Program-made: the position numbers and the translations under genes
The notes under the pieces: model-generated
The model's database searches: none
The model's input: only the letters and a program-made list of their open reading frames with translations
What the model was told of the DNA's origin: nothing
Source: Paenibacillus borealis
Lineage (GTDB): Bacteria > Bacillota > Bacilli > Paenibacillales > Paenibacillaceae
Direction: 5' to 3'
Assembly: GCF_000758665.1 (NCBI RefSeq)
Contig: NZ_CP009285.1
Span: 7,502,001-7,566,000 of the forward strand
DNA: 64,000 nucleotides
In this document: one piece after another, positions 9,014-18,621 of the stretch
Position numbering within the stretch: the stretch's first letter is position 1
How the letters are laid out: each line of letters begins with the position of its first letter

Positions 9014-9350
9014 CTACATGGTGTGAGCTTGAGATTCTCAACCCTGCCAGCAATGCATCAGGTATGAGAAATTGAACGATTTCCCATGTCCCACCCCGCT
9101 GGCGATCAACCGTCCGCTTGTTTGGTTATAGTCGTAAGTGCGGTTTGGTTATAGAAGAAACTGACGAGGAAGACTCCACTGCCCCGGCAGACAGCGAAGA
9201 GCAGTGCGGACAATCCCGCATTGCTCTCATGACTGCACTTATTCCGCTCATAGCGGTTCTTATTCCTGCTCCTAAATTACTACTTCCAGCTGTGCTGTTG
9301 CTATCCTCTCTTCCATCTCGCTCTCTTCTTCCCAAAGCCTCATCCCGTAT
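9014..9350. other. Intergenic remainder with a hairpin and a short direct repeat
   Basis: No supported gene here. GTTTGGTTATAG occurs twice, 23 bp apart (9120 and 9143). AGAGCAGTGCGG (9198-9209) pairs with CCGCATTGCTCT (9216-9227) to form a strong hairpin without a U-tract; it may end RND pump transcription. Short frames on both strands are low-complexity and lack ribosome binding sites. Confidence 0.4.
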
Positions 9351-12300
9351 TTAGCCGGGCAGCTCAGCCGAAGCCGGCGCTGCGGCAGCCTTCTTGCGTT
9401 CTTTGGATGATTTGCGGAAATAGAGCAGCTCATAGATTGCCGGAACTACGATCAGAGTTAACAGGGTTGCCGCCGTCAGACCGCCCATAACTACAATGGC
9501 CAGACTCTGCGAGACGATGCTGCCCTGCTCGGCTTGCCCGAACAGCAGCGGCAGCATGGCGCAGACGGTAGCGATGGCCGTCATCAGAATCGGCCGCATC
9601 CGCGTGCCCGCTGCTTCTAGAATGGCTTCGCGGACTGTCATCTGCTCCTCATTATGCTTAATGCGGTCGATCAGCACGATCGCATTGGTAACCACAATAC
9701 CGATGAGCATCAGTGCCCCGAATAATGCGGTAAAGTCAGGGGTGATACCCGAGATCAGCAGGGCTACGATGGCTCCTATCGCCGCAAGCGGCAGGGAGAA
9801 CATGATCGCCAGAGGCGCGCGCAGTGTCTTGAAGGTCAATACCATGATCAGGTATACCAGTCCGATCGAGATCAACGCGGTCATGCCCAGGTCGCTGAAA
9901 TCTCCGGCCTGATCGGCCGAGGCACCACCGGCTAACAGGGTTACTCCCTCTGGCAAGGTAATGCTGTCAGTCTCTGTTTTAATATCCGCGCCGATCTCCG
10001 AGACCCGCTTCGGATCTGCTTCTGCGGTAATCCGTACATATGGCTTGCCGTCTTTATGATACAGCATTGCCGGCTGGTCGGTGACCGTAAGCTCTGCCAC
10101 TTGTGACAGCAGCTGCGGACCTGCAGAAGTCATGATGGTGATCTTCTGCAGATCCTGCTGCGATGCAGGCTGGACCACTGGCTCCAGCACTACTGCAGCA
10201 GGGGAGCCATCCAGCCCGATCTGACCCAGCGGAACCGGATTGAGCATCGCACTAAGCTGCATGGAGATTTCCTGGGCATTTGCGACAGCCGGATCTACCT
10301 TGAAGGCAAATACCGGCTTGGTATCCTCCATGTTACTGGCTACCTTCCCTACGCCTTCGATCGTTTTTACTTTGGCAGCCACTTCCTTGGCAACCGTATT
10401 GATGGCCTGAAGATCTTCGCCCACAATATCAATGTATTCACTGGTTGAGCTTGCGCCCATCATACTGGCTGCCCCCACAGTCAACGTAGCTCCGTCATAA
10501 GAAGACTGCAGGCTGCGGATATGGTCCATGAATACCTGCGCATCGGCCTCTTCCTTCATCATGACGGTATAATCCACTTGGGTCAGCGACACCACACTGC
10601 CCCACTGTGCCGAGTCCGCGCTGTTGCCGGATTGCATAATGACGATTTCTGCCTGCGGCTGCTTCATCAGCTCAGCTTCCAGCTGCTTGCCGTTCTCCAG
10701 CACCTCTGAGACCGGAACATTATTCGGATAGACCAGCTGAACGGTTACCGTGCTGGCATCTGTAGCATCCAGTGCACCTTTGGGCATAACGACATAGGCG
10801 CCAATGGAACCTACAAGCAACAGCAGTCCGAGGGATAACGTAACCCACTTCCGCTGCAGATTCCATTCCAGGAAGCGGCTGAATTTGCGGGAAGGCTCAT
10901 GCTCCTTCAAGGAGGAGCCCTTCAGCAGCCAGGAGCTGAGTAGCGGTACTACTGTTAACGCAACTATAAGCGAGGTCAGCAGTGAGTAAGTGACCGTCAG
11001 GGCAAACGGCAGCAGGAAGGCTTGCAGCCCGCCGCGCAGCAGACCCATCGGCAGGAATACTGCTACCGTTGCAATCGTGGAGGTAGTTATTGCCCGGGCA
11101 ACCTCCCCGGTTGCGCTGACTACCATCTCACGGGACAAGCTCTCTTTTTGCATCCGCCGGTAAATGTTCTCAATGACCACGATGCTGTCATCGACCAGCC
11201 GTCCAACCGCAACCGCTACACCGCCCAGTGTGACTATATTAAGCGTTATGCCGGATACCTTCAGCAGATACAAGGTAACCGCCAGTGATAGCGGAATGGA
11301 AATCGCCGTAATCAGCGTTGCCCGGACGTTGCGCAGGAAGATCAGGATCACAATCGTAGCAAACAAAGCACCGAGCAGCACCTCACGCAGCATGCTGTTC
11401 ACCGATGTTACAACCATATCCGAAGTGCTGAAGATCATGGATACCTCGGCATTTTTGACGCTGGAGCTAAGCTCCTCTGCTGTACTGCGCACCTTGTCGC
11501 CCACATCCACCGCGTTGGCACTTGCTTCTTTGGTGATGATGAGGAACAGCACATCCTTGCCGTTCGAGCGGCTGACGCTTTCCTGGTCCAGCTTGGGCTC
11601 GACAGCAGCAATATCACCCAGTGTGACTCCCGCTGTCACCGGCAGCTTCTTAAGCGTATCGACACTCTCAATGGACGAAACCACGTTCACGTTGCCCGTC
11701 TGGCCGCCAATCGTCTGCTCGCCTACAGATGCCGATACGCTGCGGCCCTGAAGCAGTCCCATCACCTGCGCCGTGCTTACGCCTTTCGCCGCCATTGCTG
11801 CCGGATCAAGCCTCACCCGGACCTGCGGAGACGTTTTGCCGTAGAGGGCTACGCTCGCCACACCATCAATTTTCTGCATTTCGGGCAGGATCTTGTTCTC
11901 GGCAATCTCCAGGTTCTCCTTGGTGAGCCCTTCATCGAACGCTACAGTCACCTGAGACACAGGGATCATCGAAGTATTCAGCTGAATGATGAACGGGTCC
12001 ATCACGCCTTGCGGAAACTGCAGGGCATTTACTGCCTTCTCAACCTCCTGTGCCGCTTCCTTCATATTGGTTTTGCCGTCAAAATAAATATCTACCTTGG
12101 CATAGCCGTCAGCGGAAGTGGACATCTGCTCTGTCTTGCCTTTCACCAGTGAGGTCGCAGCCTCAATCGGCTTCGTCACTTGCGTCTCCATCGCGTGCGC
12201 ATCCTGGCCGGGTCCCAGAACTGCAACAGTTACCTGAGGATTATCCGCCTCCGGCATGAATTCCATCGGCAGCGTGGTATAACTCAGGATTCCGACTACA

Positions 12301-12368
12301 AGTGCCATAACCACCAGCAGCCCGACTGCCCCCTTATTGCCAAACGACCATTTCGCGAGCCATGTCAT
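9351..12368 (-). CDS. RND family efflux transporter, SwrC/AcrB-like
   Basis: 1005-residue proton-driven pump of the hydrophobe/amphiphile efflux family. In Bacillus the closest functional analogue is SwrC (surfactin self-resistance). N-terminal FGNKGAVGLLVVMALVVGI is the first of twelve predicted membrane spans. Two large extracytoplasmic loops follow spans 1 and 7. GGVAVAVGRLVDDSIVVIEN in span 4 holds the acidic pair expected for proton relay. The second half repeats the fold (GIVVTNAIVLIDRIKHNEEQ). The ATG at 12368 follows AAGGGG with eight intervening bases; the frame from 12386 adds only six residues and contains that site. No membrane-fusion partner gene is adjacent, as for swrC. Confidence 0.9.
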   Translation of the reverse strand: MTWLAKWSFGNKGAVGLLVVMALVVGILSYTTLPMEFMPEADNPQVTVAVLGPGQDAHAMETQVTKPIEAATSLVKGKTEQMSTSADGYAKVDIYFDGKTNMKEAAQEVEKAVNALQFPQGVMDPFIIQLNTSMIPVSQVTVAFDEGLTKENLEIAENKILPEMQKIDGVASVALYGKTSPQVRVRLDPAAMAAKGVSTAQVMGLLQGRSVSASVGEQTIGGQTGNVNVVSSIESVDTLKKLPVTAGVTLGDIAAVEPKLDQESVSRSNGKDVLFLIITKEASANAVDVGDKVRSTAEELSSSVKNAEVSMIFSTSDMVVTSVNSMLREVLLGALFATIVILIFLRNVRATLITAISIPLSLAVTLYLLKVSGITLNIVTLGGVAVAVGRLVDDSIVVIENIYRRMQKESLSREMVVSATGEVARAITTSTIATVAVFLPMGLLRGGLQAFLLPFALTVTYSLLTSLIVALTVVPLLSSWLLKGSSLKEHEPSRKFSRFLEWNLQRKWVTLSLGLLLLVGSIGAYVVMPKGALDATDASTVTVQLVYPNNVPVSEVLENGKQLEAELMKQPQAEIVIMQSGNSADSAQWGSVVSLTQVDYTVMMKEEADAQVFMDHIRSLQSSYDGATLTVGAASMMGASSTSEYIDIVGEDLQAINTVAKEVAAKVKTIEGVGKVASNMEDTKPVFAFKVDPAVANAQEISMQLSAMLNPVPLGQIGLDGSPAAVVLEPVVQPASQQDLQKITIMTSAGPQLLSQVAELTVTDQPAMLYHKDGKPYVRITAEADPKRVSEIGADIKTETDSITLPEGVTLLAGGASADQAGDFSDLGMTALISIGLVYLIMVLTFKTLRAPLAIMFSLPLAAIGAIVALLISGITPDFTALFGALMLIGIVVTNAIVLIDRIKHNEEQMTVREAILEAAGTRMRPILMTAIATVCAMLPLLFGQAEQGSIVSQSLAIVVMGGLTAATLLTLIVVPAIYELLYFRKSSKERKKAAAAPASAELPG

Positions 12369-12584
12369 TTCTTTTACCCCTTCCATCCTTCAAAAGTATC
12401 GAACACTGTATGTCTGTTCACTTATGTATGAGCCGCAGATTCTTGCTTAAGTGTAGAAGCTTTTGACTGATGTCAAAACGGTCCGGCGGAGGGTTTCACT
12501 CTCGGTCTTAAGGCGGGTCGCTCCTCCTTCCAGAGGTACATCCATGCAGGAGCGGCATCCCATCTGGCGATTTCAAACGAACAC

Positions 12585-12610
12585 AAAAAAGCTGCCCTGT
12601 AGAGGACAGC
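12585..12610 (-). terminator. Intrinsic terminator of the antiporter gene
   Basis: On the minus strand GCTGTCC-TCTACA-GGGCAGC is followed by TTTTTT. It lies 31 bp after the antiporter stop codon. Confidence 0.8.
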
Positions 12611-12640
12611 CTGAAACCCGGATATTTTATAGAGCTACTA

Positions 12641-13771
12641 CTACCGGAATGCAACCTTAAGCAGCGGCGGTGTCACCAATGTGGTGATAATTACGGCAAT
12701 GATAACGCCGGTGAAATATTGCGGCAGCAGCAGCCCGCTCTCTAAGCCCGTGGCTGCAATGATCAGGGCGACCTCGCCTCTGGAGATCATTCCCGTACCA
12801 ATCACCAGTGACGAGCGGGTATTGAAGCCGGTAAGGCGTGCGCCGATTCCGCCGCCAAGCAGCTTAGCCAGAATGGCGACCAGCGACAACACCACCATGA
12901 ATCCGATCTGGCTGCCGAGGCCCTCAAAGCTGACACTGAGACCGATGCTGACAAAAAAGACCGGCACAAACAGCGAGTAAGCAATCGGCTCCACTTTGGA
13001 TTCCACTACATGCTTGAAGGAGGTCTGCGCAATAGCAATCCCGGCGGCAAACGCGCCGATAATCCCGGCCATCCCCATCATTTCAGCGAAATAAGCATAT
13101 CCGAACAGAATCACCAGCGCTGCCGTGATCGTCGCTTCGGTCACCCGCAGCGGAGCCAGCCAGCGCATCGCCCGGGGGACAACCAGCCAGCCGGCGAGGA
13201 CGGCAACGGCGAAGAACAGCAGTTTTTTACCGATCAGCAGACTTATCGAAATATCATCGCCCGTACCAAAGAAGCTCATCAGCACCGCGAGCAGAACTAC
13301 TACAAGAATATCGTCGACAACCGCCGCACCCAGAATTGTGGAGCCTTCCGGCGTATTCAGCCGGTTCATCTCCTTGAGCACCTGAACGGAGATACTGACT
13401 GAAGTAGCGCTCAGAATCACCCCCAGGAACAGCGCGTTATGATACGCGAAGCCGAACCATTCCCCGATGGCATATCCGCCCGCAAAAGGCAGGATAATAC
13501 CGCCAACCGCTACCGCAAAGGCAGACTTCCAGTTCTTGCGCAGCTGGTCGAGGTCCGTCTCCAGTCCGGCGATGAACATCAGCAGCAGCACACCAATCTC
13601 CGACATGTAATGAATAAACTCCCCATCCTGCACCCAGCCCAGCACCGCCGGTCCCAGCAGTATACCAACAATCAGCTTGCCGAGAACAGCAGGCTGCCCC
13701 AGCCTCACGGACAGTTCCCCCGCCAGTTTGGTGAATAACAGAATCAGCAGCAAATATAAGATGAATTCCAT
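12641..13771 (-). CDS. CPA2 family monovalent cation:proton antiporter
   Basis: 376-residue membrane protein of the KefB/GerN type (Na+/H+ exchanger fold). About twelve hydrophobic segments. Family landmarks: LAGELSVRLGQPAVLGKLIVG, then LLLMFIAGLETDLDQL, then the double-aspartate GAAVVDDILVVVLL, which carries the ion-binding acidic residues. There is no C-terminal TrkA-N domain, so it is the short form. The ATG at 13771 was chosen over an upstream in-frame start at 13819 because AAAGGGAG precedes it and the upstream part lies within a terminator hairpin. Its promoter lies ahead of that hairpin, giving an attenuator-type leader. Whether it carries Na+, K+ or another ion cannot be read from the sequence. 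Confidence 0.87.
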   Translation of the reverse strand: MEFILYLLLILLFTKLAGELSVRLGQPAVLGKLIVGILLGPAVLGWVQDGEFIHYMSEIGVLLLMFIAGLETDLDQLRKNWKSAFAVAVGGIILPFAGGYAIGEWFGFAYHNALFLGVILSATSVSISVQVLKEMNRLNTPEGSTILGAAVVDDILVVVLLAVLMSFFGTGDDISISLLIGKKLLFFAVAVLAGWLVVPRAMRWLAPLRVTEATITAALVILFGYAYFAEMMGMAGIIGAFAAGIAIAQTSFKHVVESKVEPIAYSLFVPVFFVSIGLSVSFEGLGSQIGFMVVLSLVAILAKLLGGGIGARLTGFNTRSSLVIGTGMISRGEVALIIAATGLESGLLLPQYFTGVIIAVIITTLVTPPLLKVAFR

Positions 13772-13808
13772 GATGCATTCTACTCCCTTTACTCTGTATT
13801 GGGTCCCT

Positions 13809-13847
13809 AAAAAAGACAAAGAGGAGCCCTTGGTGACAGGCTCCTCC
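13809..13847 (-). terminator. Terminator hairpin within the antiporter leader (possible attenuator)
   Basis: On the minus strand GGAGGAGCC (13847-13839), a nine-base loop, GGGCTCCTC (13829-13821), then TTTGTCTTTTTT. It lies downstream of the ABC permease gene (stop at 13939), so it could simply end that operon. It is also inside the transcript predicted from the promoter at 13891-13919 and only 38 bp before the antiporter start. Confidence 0.8.
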
Positions 13848-13890
13848 TAAAAACACATAAATATTCAGTTCGGTTCAAACTATTATCTCT

Positions 13891-13919
13891 AGTATAGCTT
13901 TAATGATAATGGCTGTAAA
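13891..13919 (-). promoter_or_regulatory. Predicted sigma-A promoter for the antiporter leader
   Basis: Minus strand TTTACA (13919-13914), 17-bp spacer, TATACT (13896-13891). The predicted start near 13884 leaves a leader of about 113 nt to the ATG at 13771. Confidence 0.7.
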
Positions 13920-13938
13920 CCGCCGCGCATGTATGAGC

Positions 13939-15105
13939 TCAAGAACTGATCCCAGCTTCATTCGGACGGAGAATGGTTGAACCAATCGTCAGCAGGACTG
14001 CGGCCATCAGACCTAATATCGCAAAAGGCAGCCACAGCTCGTTCCAGCCGCCGCCGGTTGCGGCGATATCTACCGCCTGGATAGCCCATTTCTGCGGCGT
14101 GAAATTAGCCGCCTTCTGCATATAATCCGGCATGATGGAGATCGGCCAGAAGCAGCCGCCGAGCATGCAGGTCGGTGTAAGAATAAGTGCATTGAGCATA
14201 CCGGCATTGCGGGGATTACGGATCAGCCCCGCTACCGAACTGGCAATTCCCATGGATACCAGCATGAATGCGGCCAGAACCAGGAAGTAGAGAAACATCG
14301 GCATCTCATAATCGTAGCGCAGCACCCATTTCCCAAGCGAGAGCACCACAACGATCTGAATGATCCCCACGAGGAAGCTGCCGAGAAAATTCCCGAGCGC
14401 AATCTCGTAAGAACGGACCGGAGCGCTGAACATCCGCATCATCGTGCGCCCTCTGCGGTCATCAGTTATCAGGGAGACGGAGCTAGTTACCAGCGCCATC
14501 AGGAACATCAGTGTCAGACCCGTGATTACACCCAGTGTCTCCCGCGGATATAAATCATAGTCCGTACGTGTACTCCCCACATTATGCTGCTCCGCCTGCT
14601 CCAGCACAGCGGTGAACTGTGCCTGCTGATCTGCTGCGGCTGCGCCGCCGCTTAGCGCAGCAACGGCATGCGCAGCTTCAGCCATGTTTCCGGCGATGGT
14701 ATTGACCTTCATCTTAAGGACAATCGAGCTTTCACTTGCCCGGAGCTCATAGATACTAATCTGCGGCTGCTGACCTGCAATCAGCGCGGCTGAATATTCT
14801 GCCGGAATCCACAGTCCTGCCGTACCCTCCTGGCCAATCGTCGCTTCCTTTAATGCCGCCTCATCACTGCGCGGCTCGAACTTGTAATCACCGGTCTTCT
14901 CCAGTTCGGCAAGCAGGTGCTTTCCGGCTGCACCTGTATCCATATTGGCATACAATACGGTTGCCGGACCATCTACAACGCCTCCGGTAAGCGAAATGAT
15001 CCCTGCAACCACAACACTGGGCAGCAGAATAAATATCAGTATCCCTTTGACAGAGCCAATGCTTCGCCGGATCATATTCCAGGCAATGGTTATTATTTTA
15101 TTCAT
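13939..15105 (-). CDS. ABC-2 type permease, LnrN-like
   Basis: 388-residue permease of an exporter with the ATPase at 16283-17218 and a second permease at 15098-16264. One N-terminal span (ILIFILLPSVVVAGIISL) is followed by an extracytoplasmic domain of about 160 residues, then about five C-terminal spans with GLTLMFLMALVTSSVSLITD. This is the usual ABC2_membrane_3 layout. Size, order and neighbours match LnrN of the Bacillus linearmycin-resistance exporter. It overlaps the previous gene by eight bases. The terminator hairpin at 13809-13847 follows. Confidence 0.82.
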   Translation of the reverse strand: MNKIITIAWNMIRRSIGSVKGILIFILLPSVVVAGIISLTGGVVDGPATVLYANMDTGAAGKHLLAELEKTGDYKFEPRSDEAALKEATIGQEGTAGLWIPAEYSAALIAGQQPQISIYELRASESSIVLKMKVNTIAGNMAEAAHAVAALSGGAAAADQQAQFTAVLEQAEQHNVGSTRTDYDLYPRETLGVITGLTLMFLMALVTSSVSLITDDRRGRTMMRMFSAPVRSYEIALGNFLGSFLVGIIQIVVVLSLGKWVLRYDYEMPMFLYFLVLAAFMLVSMGIASSVAGLIRNPRNAGMLNALILTPTCMLGGCFWPISIMPDYMQKAANFTPQKWAIQAVDIAATGGGWNELWLPFAILGLMAAVLLTIGSTILRPNEAGISS

Positions 15106-16264
15106 GATAGCCCACCTTCCGGTATGAGACAGTCATTACGCACAACAGAACCGCACAAATCAGACACATCACCCATAAGTTCGGCAGAATCTGCTTCAGG
15201 CCGGAATGCAGCATCATGCGGATAATGGCCTGCTGCGCCCAGTGGTTGACTGTGAATGCACCGATGCTGTTCACCCAGGAATCCGGAAGTGGAGCCATGC
15301 CGCCACTGGCAAAGGTCATCACTACGGTCAGGACATTAATAATATTCGTTGCACTTGTCGCTGTCTTGCTGAACAGGCAGAACACTATGGACAATGTCAT
15401 GGAAGCGATAATCATCAGCAGACAGAACAGCAGCAGCAGTCCCGGACGGTTGCCCCAATAGACCCCGAACAGCCAGTCGGACAGCAGAATAATGGCCAGA
15501 CACTGAAGAATACTGACCAGGCCTACCCCTAGCATTTTGCCGATGAATAGCTCTGAGCTCTTTACGGGCATCGAATTGATCCGGAAGAGGGTATGGTTTT
15601 CCTTTTCACTGAAGAGAGACCCCGTTACTGTCAGCCCGCTGTACAGGAGAAACATCATCAGCATGGAAGCAGCGTAGAACTGGGAGGCCGTATAGGTTTT
15701 ACCGCCATTGTTGAGATCACCCAGCACCACTGCTTCTGTCTCAGCTGATACCGGAGTAACTGCAAGGGCTTCCGGCCCAAGCGTAACCGCTGCCGACTGC
15801 TTGTAATTAAGCGTATTGAGAAAATTATCAAAAGCCGTTCCCGCCACCAGATTATCGGTATGATTCTTGCCCAGAATGAACTCCAGCTGAGCGCTCTCTC
15901 CGCGCTGCACCTCGCTGTCAAAATCTGAAGGAACAATAACCGCATAAGCATATTTGCCTGTGCGCAGCCCGCTTTCAGCCGCCTCCCTGCTCTCTGCCTT
16001 TTGGGCGATGATTACATCCTTAACTTCCGGAGCCTCCAGAAAAGCGGTAACCATTGCAGAAGCCTCTGCTCCTCCGTCTGTAGAATTCACAATTGCTACC
16101 CTCACAGGCTCTATCTCATCGCCTTCCTTCACACCTACCACCCCGGAGAGCGAAGCACCCAGAAGAAAGATCAGCACCAGCGGCAGCAGAAACATATTAA
16201 GCAGCATCGAACGTGAGCGGAACAATCTGCGCAGTTCATGAATCATAATATTCCAGGTGTTCAT
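15098..16264 (-). CDS. ABC-2 type permease, LnrM-like
   Basis: 388-residue permease with the same architecture as its downstream neighbour: an N-terminal span (MLLNMFLLPLVLIFLLGASL), a large external domain with acidic character, then C-terminal spans starting near QFYAASMLMMFLLYSGLTV. It should form a heterodimer with the product of 13939-15105, driven by the ATPase encoded 18 bp upstream. In the Bacillus lnrLMN system the equivalent proteins export or relieve damage by linearmycins and other polyenes. Substrate here is inferred from architecture and regulation only. Confidence 0.82.
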   Translation of the reverse strand: MNTWNIMIHELRRLFRSRSMLLNMFLLPLVLIFLLGASLSGVVGVKEGDEIEPVRVAIVNSTDGGAEASAMVTAFLEAPEVKDVIIAQKAESREAAESGLRTGKYAYAVIVPSDFDSEVQRGESAQLEFILGKNHTDNLVAGTAFDNFLNTLNYKQSAAVTLGPEALAVTPVSAETEAVVLGDLNNGGKTYTASQFYAASMLMMFLLYSGLTVTGSLFSEKENHTLFRINSMPVKSSELFIGKMLGVGLVSILQCLAIILLSDWLFGVYWGNRPGLLLLFCLLMIIASMTLSIVFCLFSKTATSATNIINVLTVVMTFASGGMAPLPDSWVNSIGAFTVNHWAQQAIIRMMLHSGLKQILPNLWVMCLICAVLLCVMTVSYRKVGYHE

Positions 16265-16282
16265 ATTGCTGTCCTCCTCCCT

Positions 16283-17218
16283 CTAATCCCGCAATGTCCG
16301 ACCGGTCAGACTGAGGAATAACGTCTCCAGATCCGGCTCTTCTATGTTAAGGGAAGCGATCACCCCTTCATGCTTGGCGAAAATAAACAGAATATCCTGC
16401 AGCTCACTTTGTGAAGAAGGCAGATACATCTCTACAGCATCCTGCACAACTTCCACCCGGCTGATCCGCGGATGCTGGCGAAGCTCGTTAATTAGAGCGG
16501 GAGTAATATTCGCCGCTTTCACCACTATTTTCTCCTCATGGGCTACCCGTTCGCGCAGCTCGCTTTCTGTGCCGCAGGCTATAATATGGCCCTTATCCAT
16601 AATGGCCACCCGGTCACAGACCGCTGCTACCTCCTCCATATAGTGGCTGGTATAAACAATCGTTGAACCCAGCTTATTCAGTGTTTTGACCGATTCGAGA
16701 ATGTGATTGCGGGACTGCGGATCGATGCCGACCGTCGGCTCATCCATAATGATCAGGCGCGGCCGGTGCATGATGGCACAGGCAATATTGAGGCGCCGCT
16801 TCATTCCTCCCGAGAAGGTGGACGGTTTATCCTTGGCCCGGTCACTGAGGCCTGTGAACTCCAGCGCCTCCTGAATCCGTTCCTTCAGCAGCTTGCCGCG
16901 CAGGCCATACAGTTTCCCGAAGAAGCTTATGTTATCTGTCGCCGACATATTTTCGTATAAGGCCAGCTCCTGGGGAACAAGCCCAATGCGCTTCTTGACC
17001 TCCAGCGGTTTCTCCTTCGCGGACAGTCCGTCGATGTTAATCTCGCCGCTGTCGGCCTTAAGCAGTCCGCAAATCATGCTGATTGTCGTACTTTTCCCGG
17101 CACCGTTCGGACCAAGCAAGCCGAAGATTTCACCTTCCTGTATGCTGAAATTCACATGATCCACAATCAGTTTGCTGTCATACCGTTTGACTACATCGTT
17201 TAAAACCACAAGTGCCAT
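16283..17218 (-). CDS. ABC transporter ATP-binding protein, LnrL-like
   Basis: 311-residue ATPase of the DrrA/CcmA type. Walker A GPNGAGKSTT (near 36-45), Q-loop GLVPQELALYE, signature FSGGMKRRLN, Walker B LIIMDEPTVGID and the switch histidine in YTSHYMEE. A C-terminal domain of about 90 residues follows (HPRISRVEVVQDAVEMYL), common in antibiotic exporters. It is the first gene of a three-gene operon read away from a divergent histidine kinase/response regulator pair. Length and context match LnrL of Bacillus. Its promoter has a weak -35, consistent with activation by that regulator. Confidence 0.9.
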   Translation of the reverse strand: MALVVLNDVVKRYDSKLIVDHVNFSIQEGEIFGLLGPNGAGKSTTISMICGLLKADSGEINIDGLSAKEKPLEVKKRIGLVPQELALYENMSATDNISFFGKLYGLRGKLLKERIQEALEFTGLSDRAKDKPSTFSGGMKRRLNIACAIMHRPRLIIMDEPTVGIDPQSRNHILESVKTLNKLGSTIVYTSHYMEEVAAVCDRVAIMDKGHIIACGTESELRERVAHEEKIVVKAANITPALINELRQHPRISRVEVVQDAVEMYLPSSQSELQDILFIFAKHEGVIASLNIEEPDLETLFLSLTGRTLRD

Positions 17219-17255
17219 TTGCCATCGCTCCTGTTCCCTTAGTTCTCATATGCTC

Positions 17256-17353
17256 ATTGTAGCGCAGCGGGAGTACGGCCGGAGGTACAGAAGGTCATCA
17301 TTTTAGAGGTGACCAAAGTCATCTCCTGAACGATGGCGCTCTTATGCTAAGAT
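17256..17353. promoter_or_regulatory. Divergent control region with three operator half-sites
   Basis: A palindrome GAGGTGAC-CAAA-GTCATCTC spans 17306-17325. A further half-site GGTCATC lies at 17293-17299 and pairs with GGTGACC (17308-17314). For the ABC operon (minus) a TACAAT -10 lies at 17261-17256 with no good -35; the half-sites begin just upstream of the -35 position, where an activator would bind. For the kinase gene (plus) an extended -10 TGCTAAGAT lies at 17345-17353. The likely ligand is the response regulator at 18622; this is inference. Confidence 0.6.
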
Positions 17354-17409
17354 GGAGATAGCTGAGAAGTTATTGAAGGATACTTTACTGACAAAAAGGA
17401 TGACCTTAT

Positions 17410-18567
17410 TTGACCAGAGAACTGAATATGCTGCGTTACGGTCTCATTATCATTCCTGCAGTACTATCTATCTATGTCTATGAATACGCCGACTATGAAA
17501 AGTTCACTCTGCATTTCCTCCTGCTGCTCTTAATTGCCACGCTGGGCACAAAGCTGCCGAAGCCTATTTCTCTGCTTACCGGAGGCCTTGAGCTAATCGT
17601 TACAGCCTGGCTATGTTACCATTACAGCACGCTGATGATTTTCCCGGCCCTGTCGGCGGTATTGTCCTATTCCCGGCTTCAGCACAAGCACACGGCCATC
17701 GCCTTCTTCTGCATCCACCTGCTGCTGCTGAATGCTGCCTTTAGGAGTGCTGCCCCTGCTGTGCAGGCGTTCATGAATCTCACCTTTCTGCTGGCTGCCG
17801 CGCTGAATGTACTGCTGATCCGTACAGGACGCGGCCGCGCAGATACCTTGTTCCTTTACGATGAGCTGCGCAAGAAACATTTCGAGCTCGAAGAAGCCCG
17901 CTCCCGGCTGCTCCAGTTCACCTCGCAGGTAGAGGTCGCCGCGCAAGCGGAAGAACGGGTCCGGATCGCGCGCCAGTTGCATGATGATATCGGACACCGG
18001 CTGATCCGGGTCAAAATGATGACAGAAGCTGCCATCCATACGCTGCCCGCCGCTCCCGAAACAGGACTGCAAATGATGAATCAGATCCGTGACCAGCTCT
18101 CGGCCAGCATGGACGATATGCGGGCTGCGCTACAGCGGATTAACTACACACCGCAGCTCGAAGGAGCCTATGCGCTCGACCGGCTGCTGGAGGAGGTTGG
18201 CCGTGACACCGGTGTCACCACCTCTTATACGGTTCACGGAATACCCTATCCGCTCTATCCGAGCATTCAGGTCGTGCTCTACAAAAATGCCCGGGAAGCC
18301 ATCACCAACGCGCTGCGGCACGGCAAGGCGGACTTTGTCTGGATTACCTTATCATATAGGGACCACGAGGTCATGATGGAGGCAGGAAATAACGGCAGGC
18401 AGCCCGAAGAAGCGGCTTTGCATAAACTGCAAAGCGGCGGAGGGATGGGGCTAACAGGTATGTTGGAACGTACCGTCCTGATCGGCGGAGCCTTAGAGCT
18501 GCGGCCTCTGCCGCAGTTCACAGTTATTACCCGGTTGCCTGTGTACAGGCAAGGTGAGAGCTTCTAG
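17410..18567 (+). CDS. Sensor histidine kinase, LnrJ/DesK-like
   Basis: 385 residues. The N-terminal 145 residues hold about five or six membrane spans with almost no external loop, as in intramembrane-sensing or DesK-type kinases. A coiled linker (LRKKHFELEEARSRLLQF) leads to a HisKA_3 dimerisation domain with the phospho-accepting His 191 in ARQLHDDIGHRL. The ATPase domain shows the N-box as NAREAITNALRHGKA and the G-box as GGGMGLTGM. The TTG start is preceded by AAAGGATG. It forms an operon with the response regulator and is divergent from the ABC exporter it presumably controls. B. subtilis LnrJ (YfiJ) has the same size and layout. Confidence 0.88.
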   Translation: MTRELNMLRYGLIIIPAVLSIYVYEYADYEKFTLHFLLLLLIATLGTKLPKPISLLTGGLELIVTAWLCYHYSTLMIFPALSAVLSYSRLQHKHTAIAFFCIHLLLLNAAFRSAAPAVQAFMNLTFLLAAALNVLLIRTGRGRADTLFLYDELRKKHFELEEARSRLLQFTSQVEVAAQAEERVRIARQLHDDIGHRLIRVKMMTEAAIHTLPAAPETGLQMMNQIRDQLSASMDDMRAALQRINYTPQLEGAYALDRLLEEVGRDTGVTTSYTVHGIPYPLYPSIQVVLYKNAREAITNALRHGKADFVWITLSYRDHEVMMEAGNNGRQPEEAALHKLQSGGGMGLTGMLERTVLIGGALELRPLPQFTVITRLPVYRQGESF

Positions 18568-18621
18568 ATGAAATGGGCTGCTAAAGCCCCAATTATATTG
18601 TGTGAAGGAGCTAAGCTTAGG

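Noticed and set aside
9118..9354. Small plus- and minus-strand frames after the RND pump gene
   Set aside because: Low-complexity sequences, no ribosome binding site, and they overlap a hairpin and a direct repeat.
12463..12560. Possible fifth copy of repeat family 1 (AAGGCGGGTCGCTCC)
   Set aside because: Only one short block is similar; the left block and paired stems are absent.
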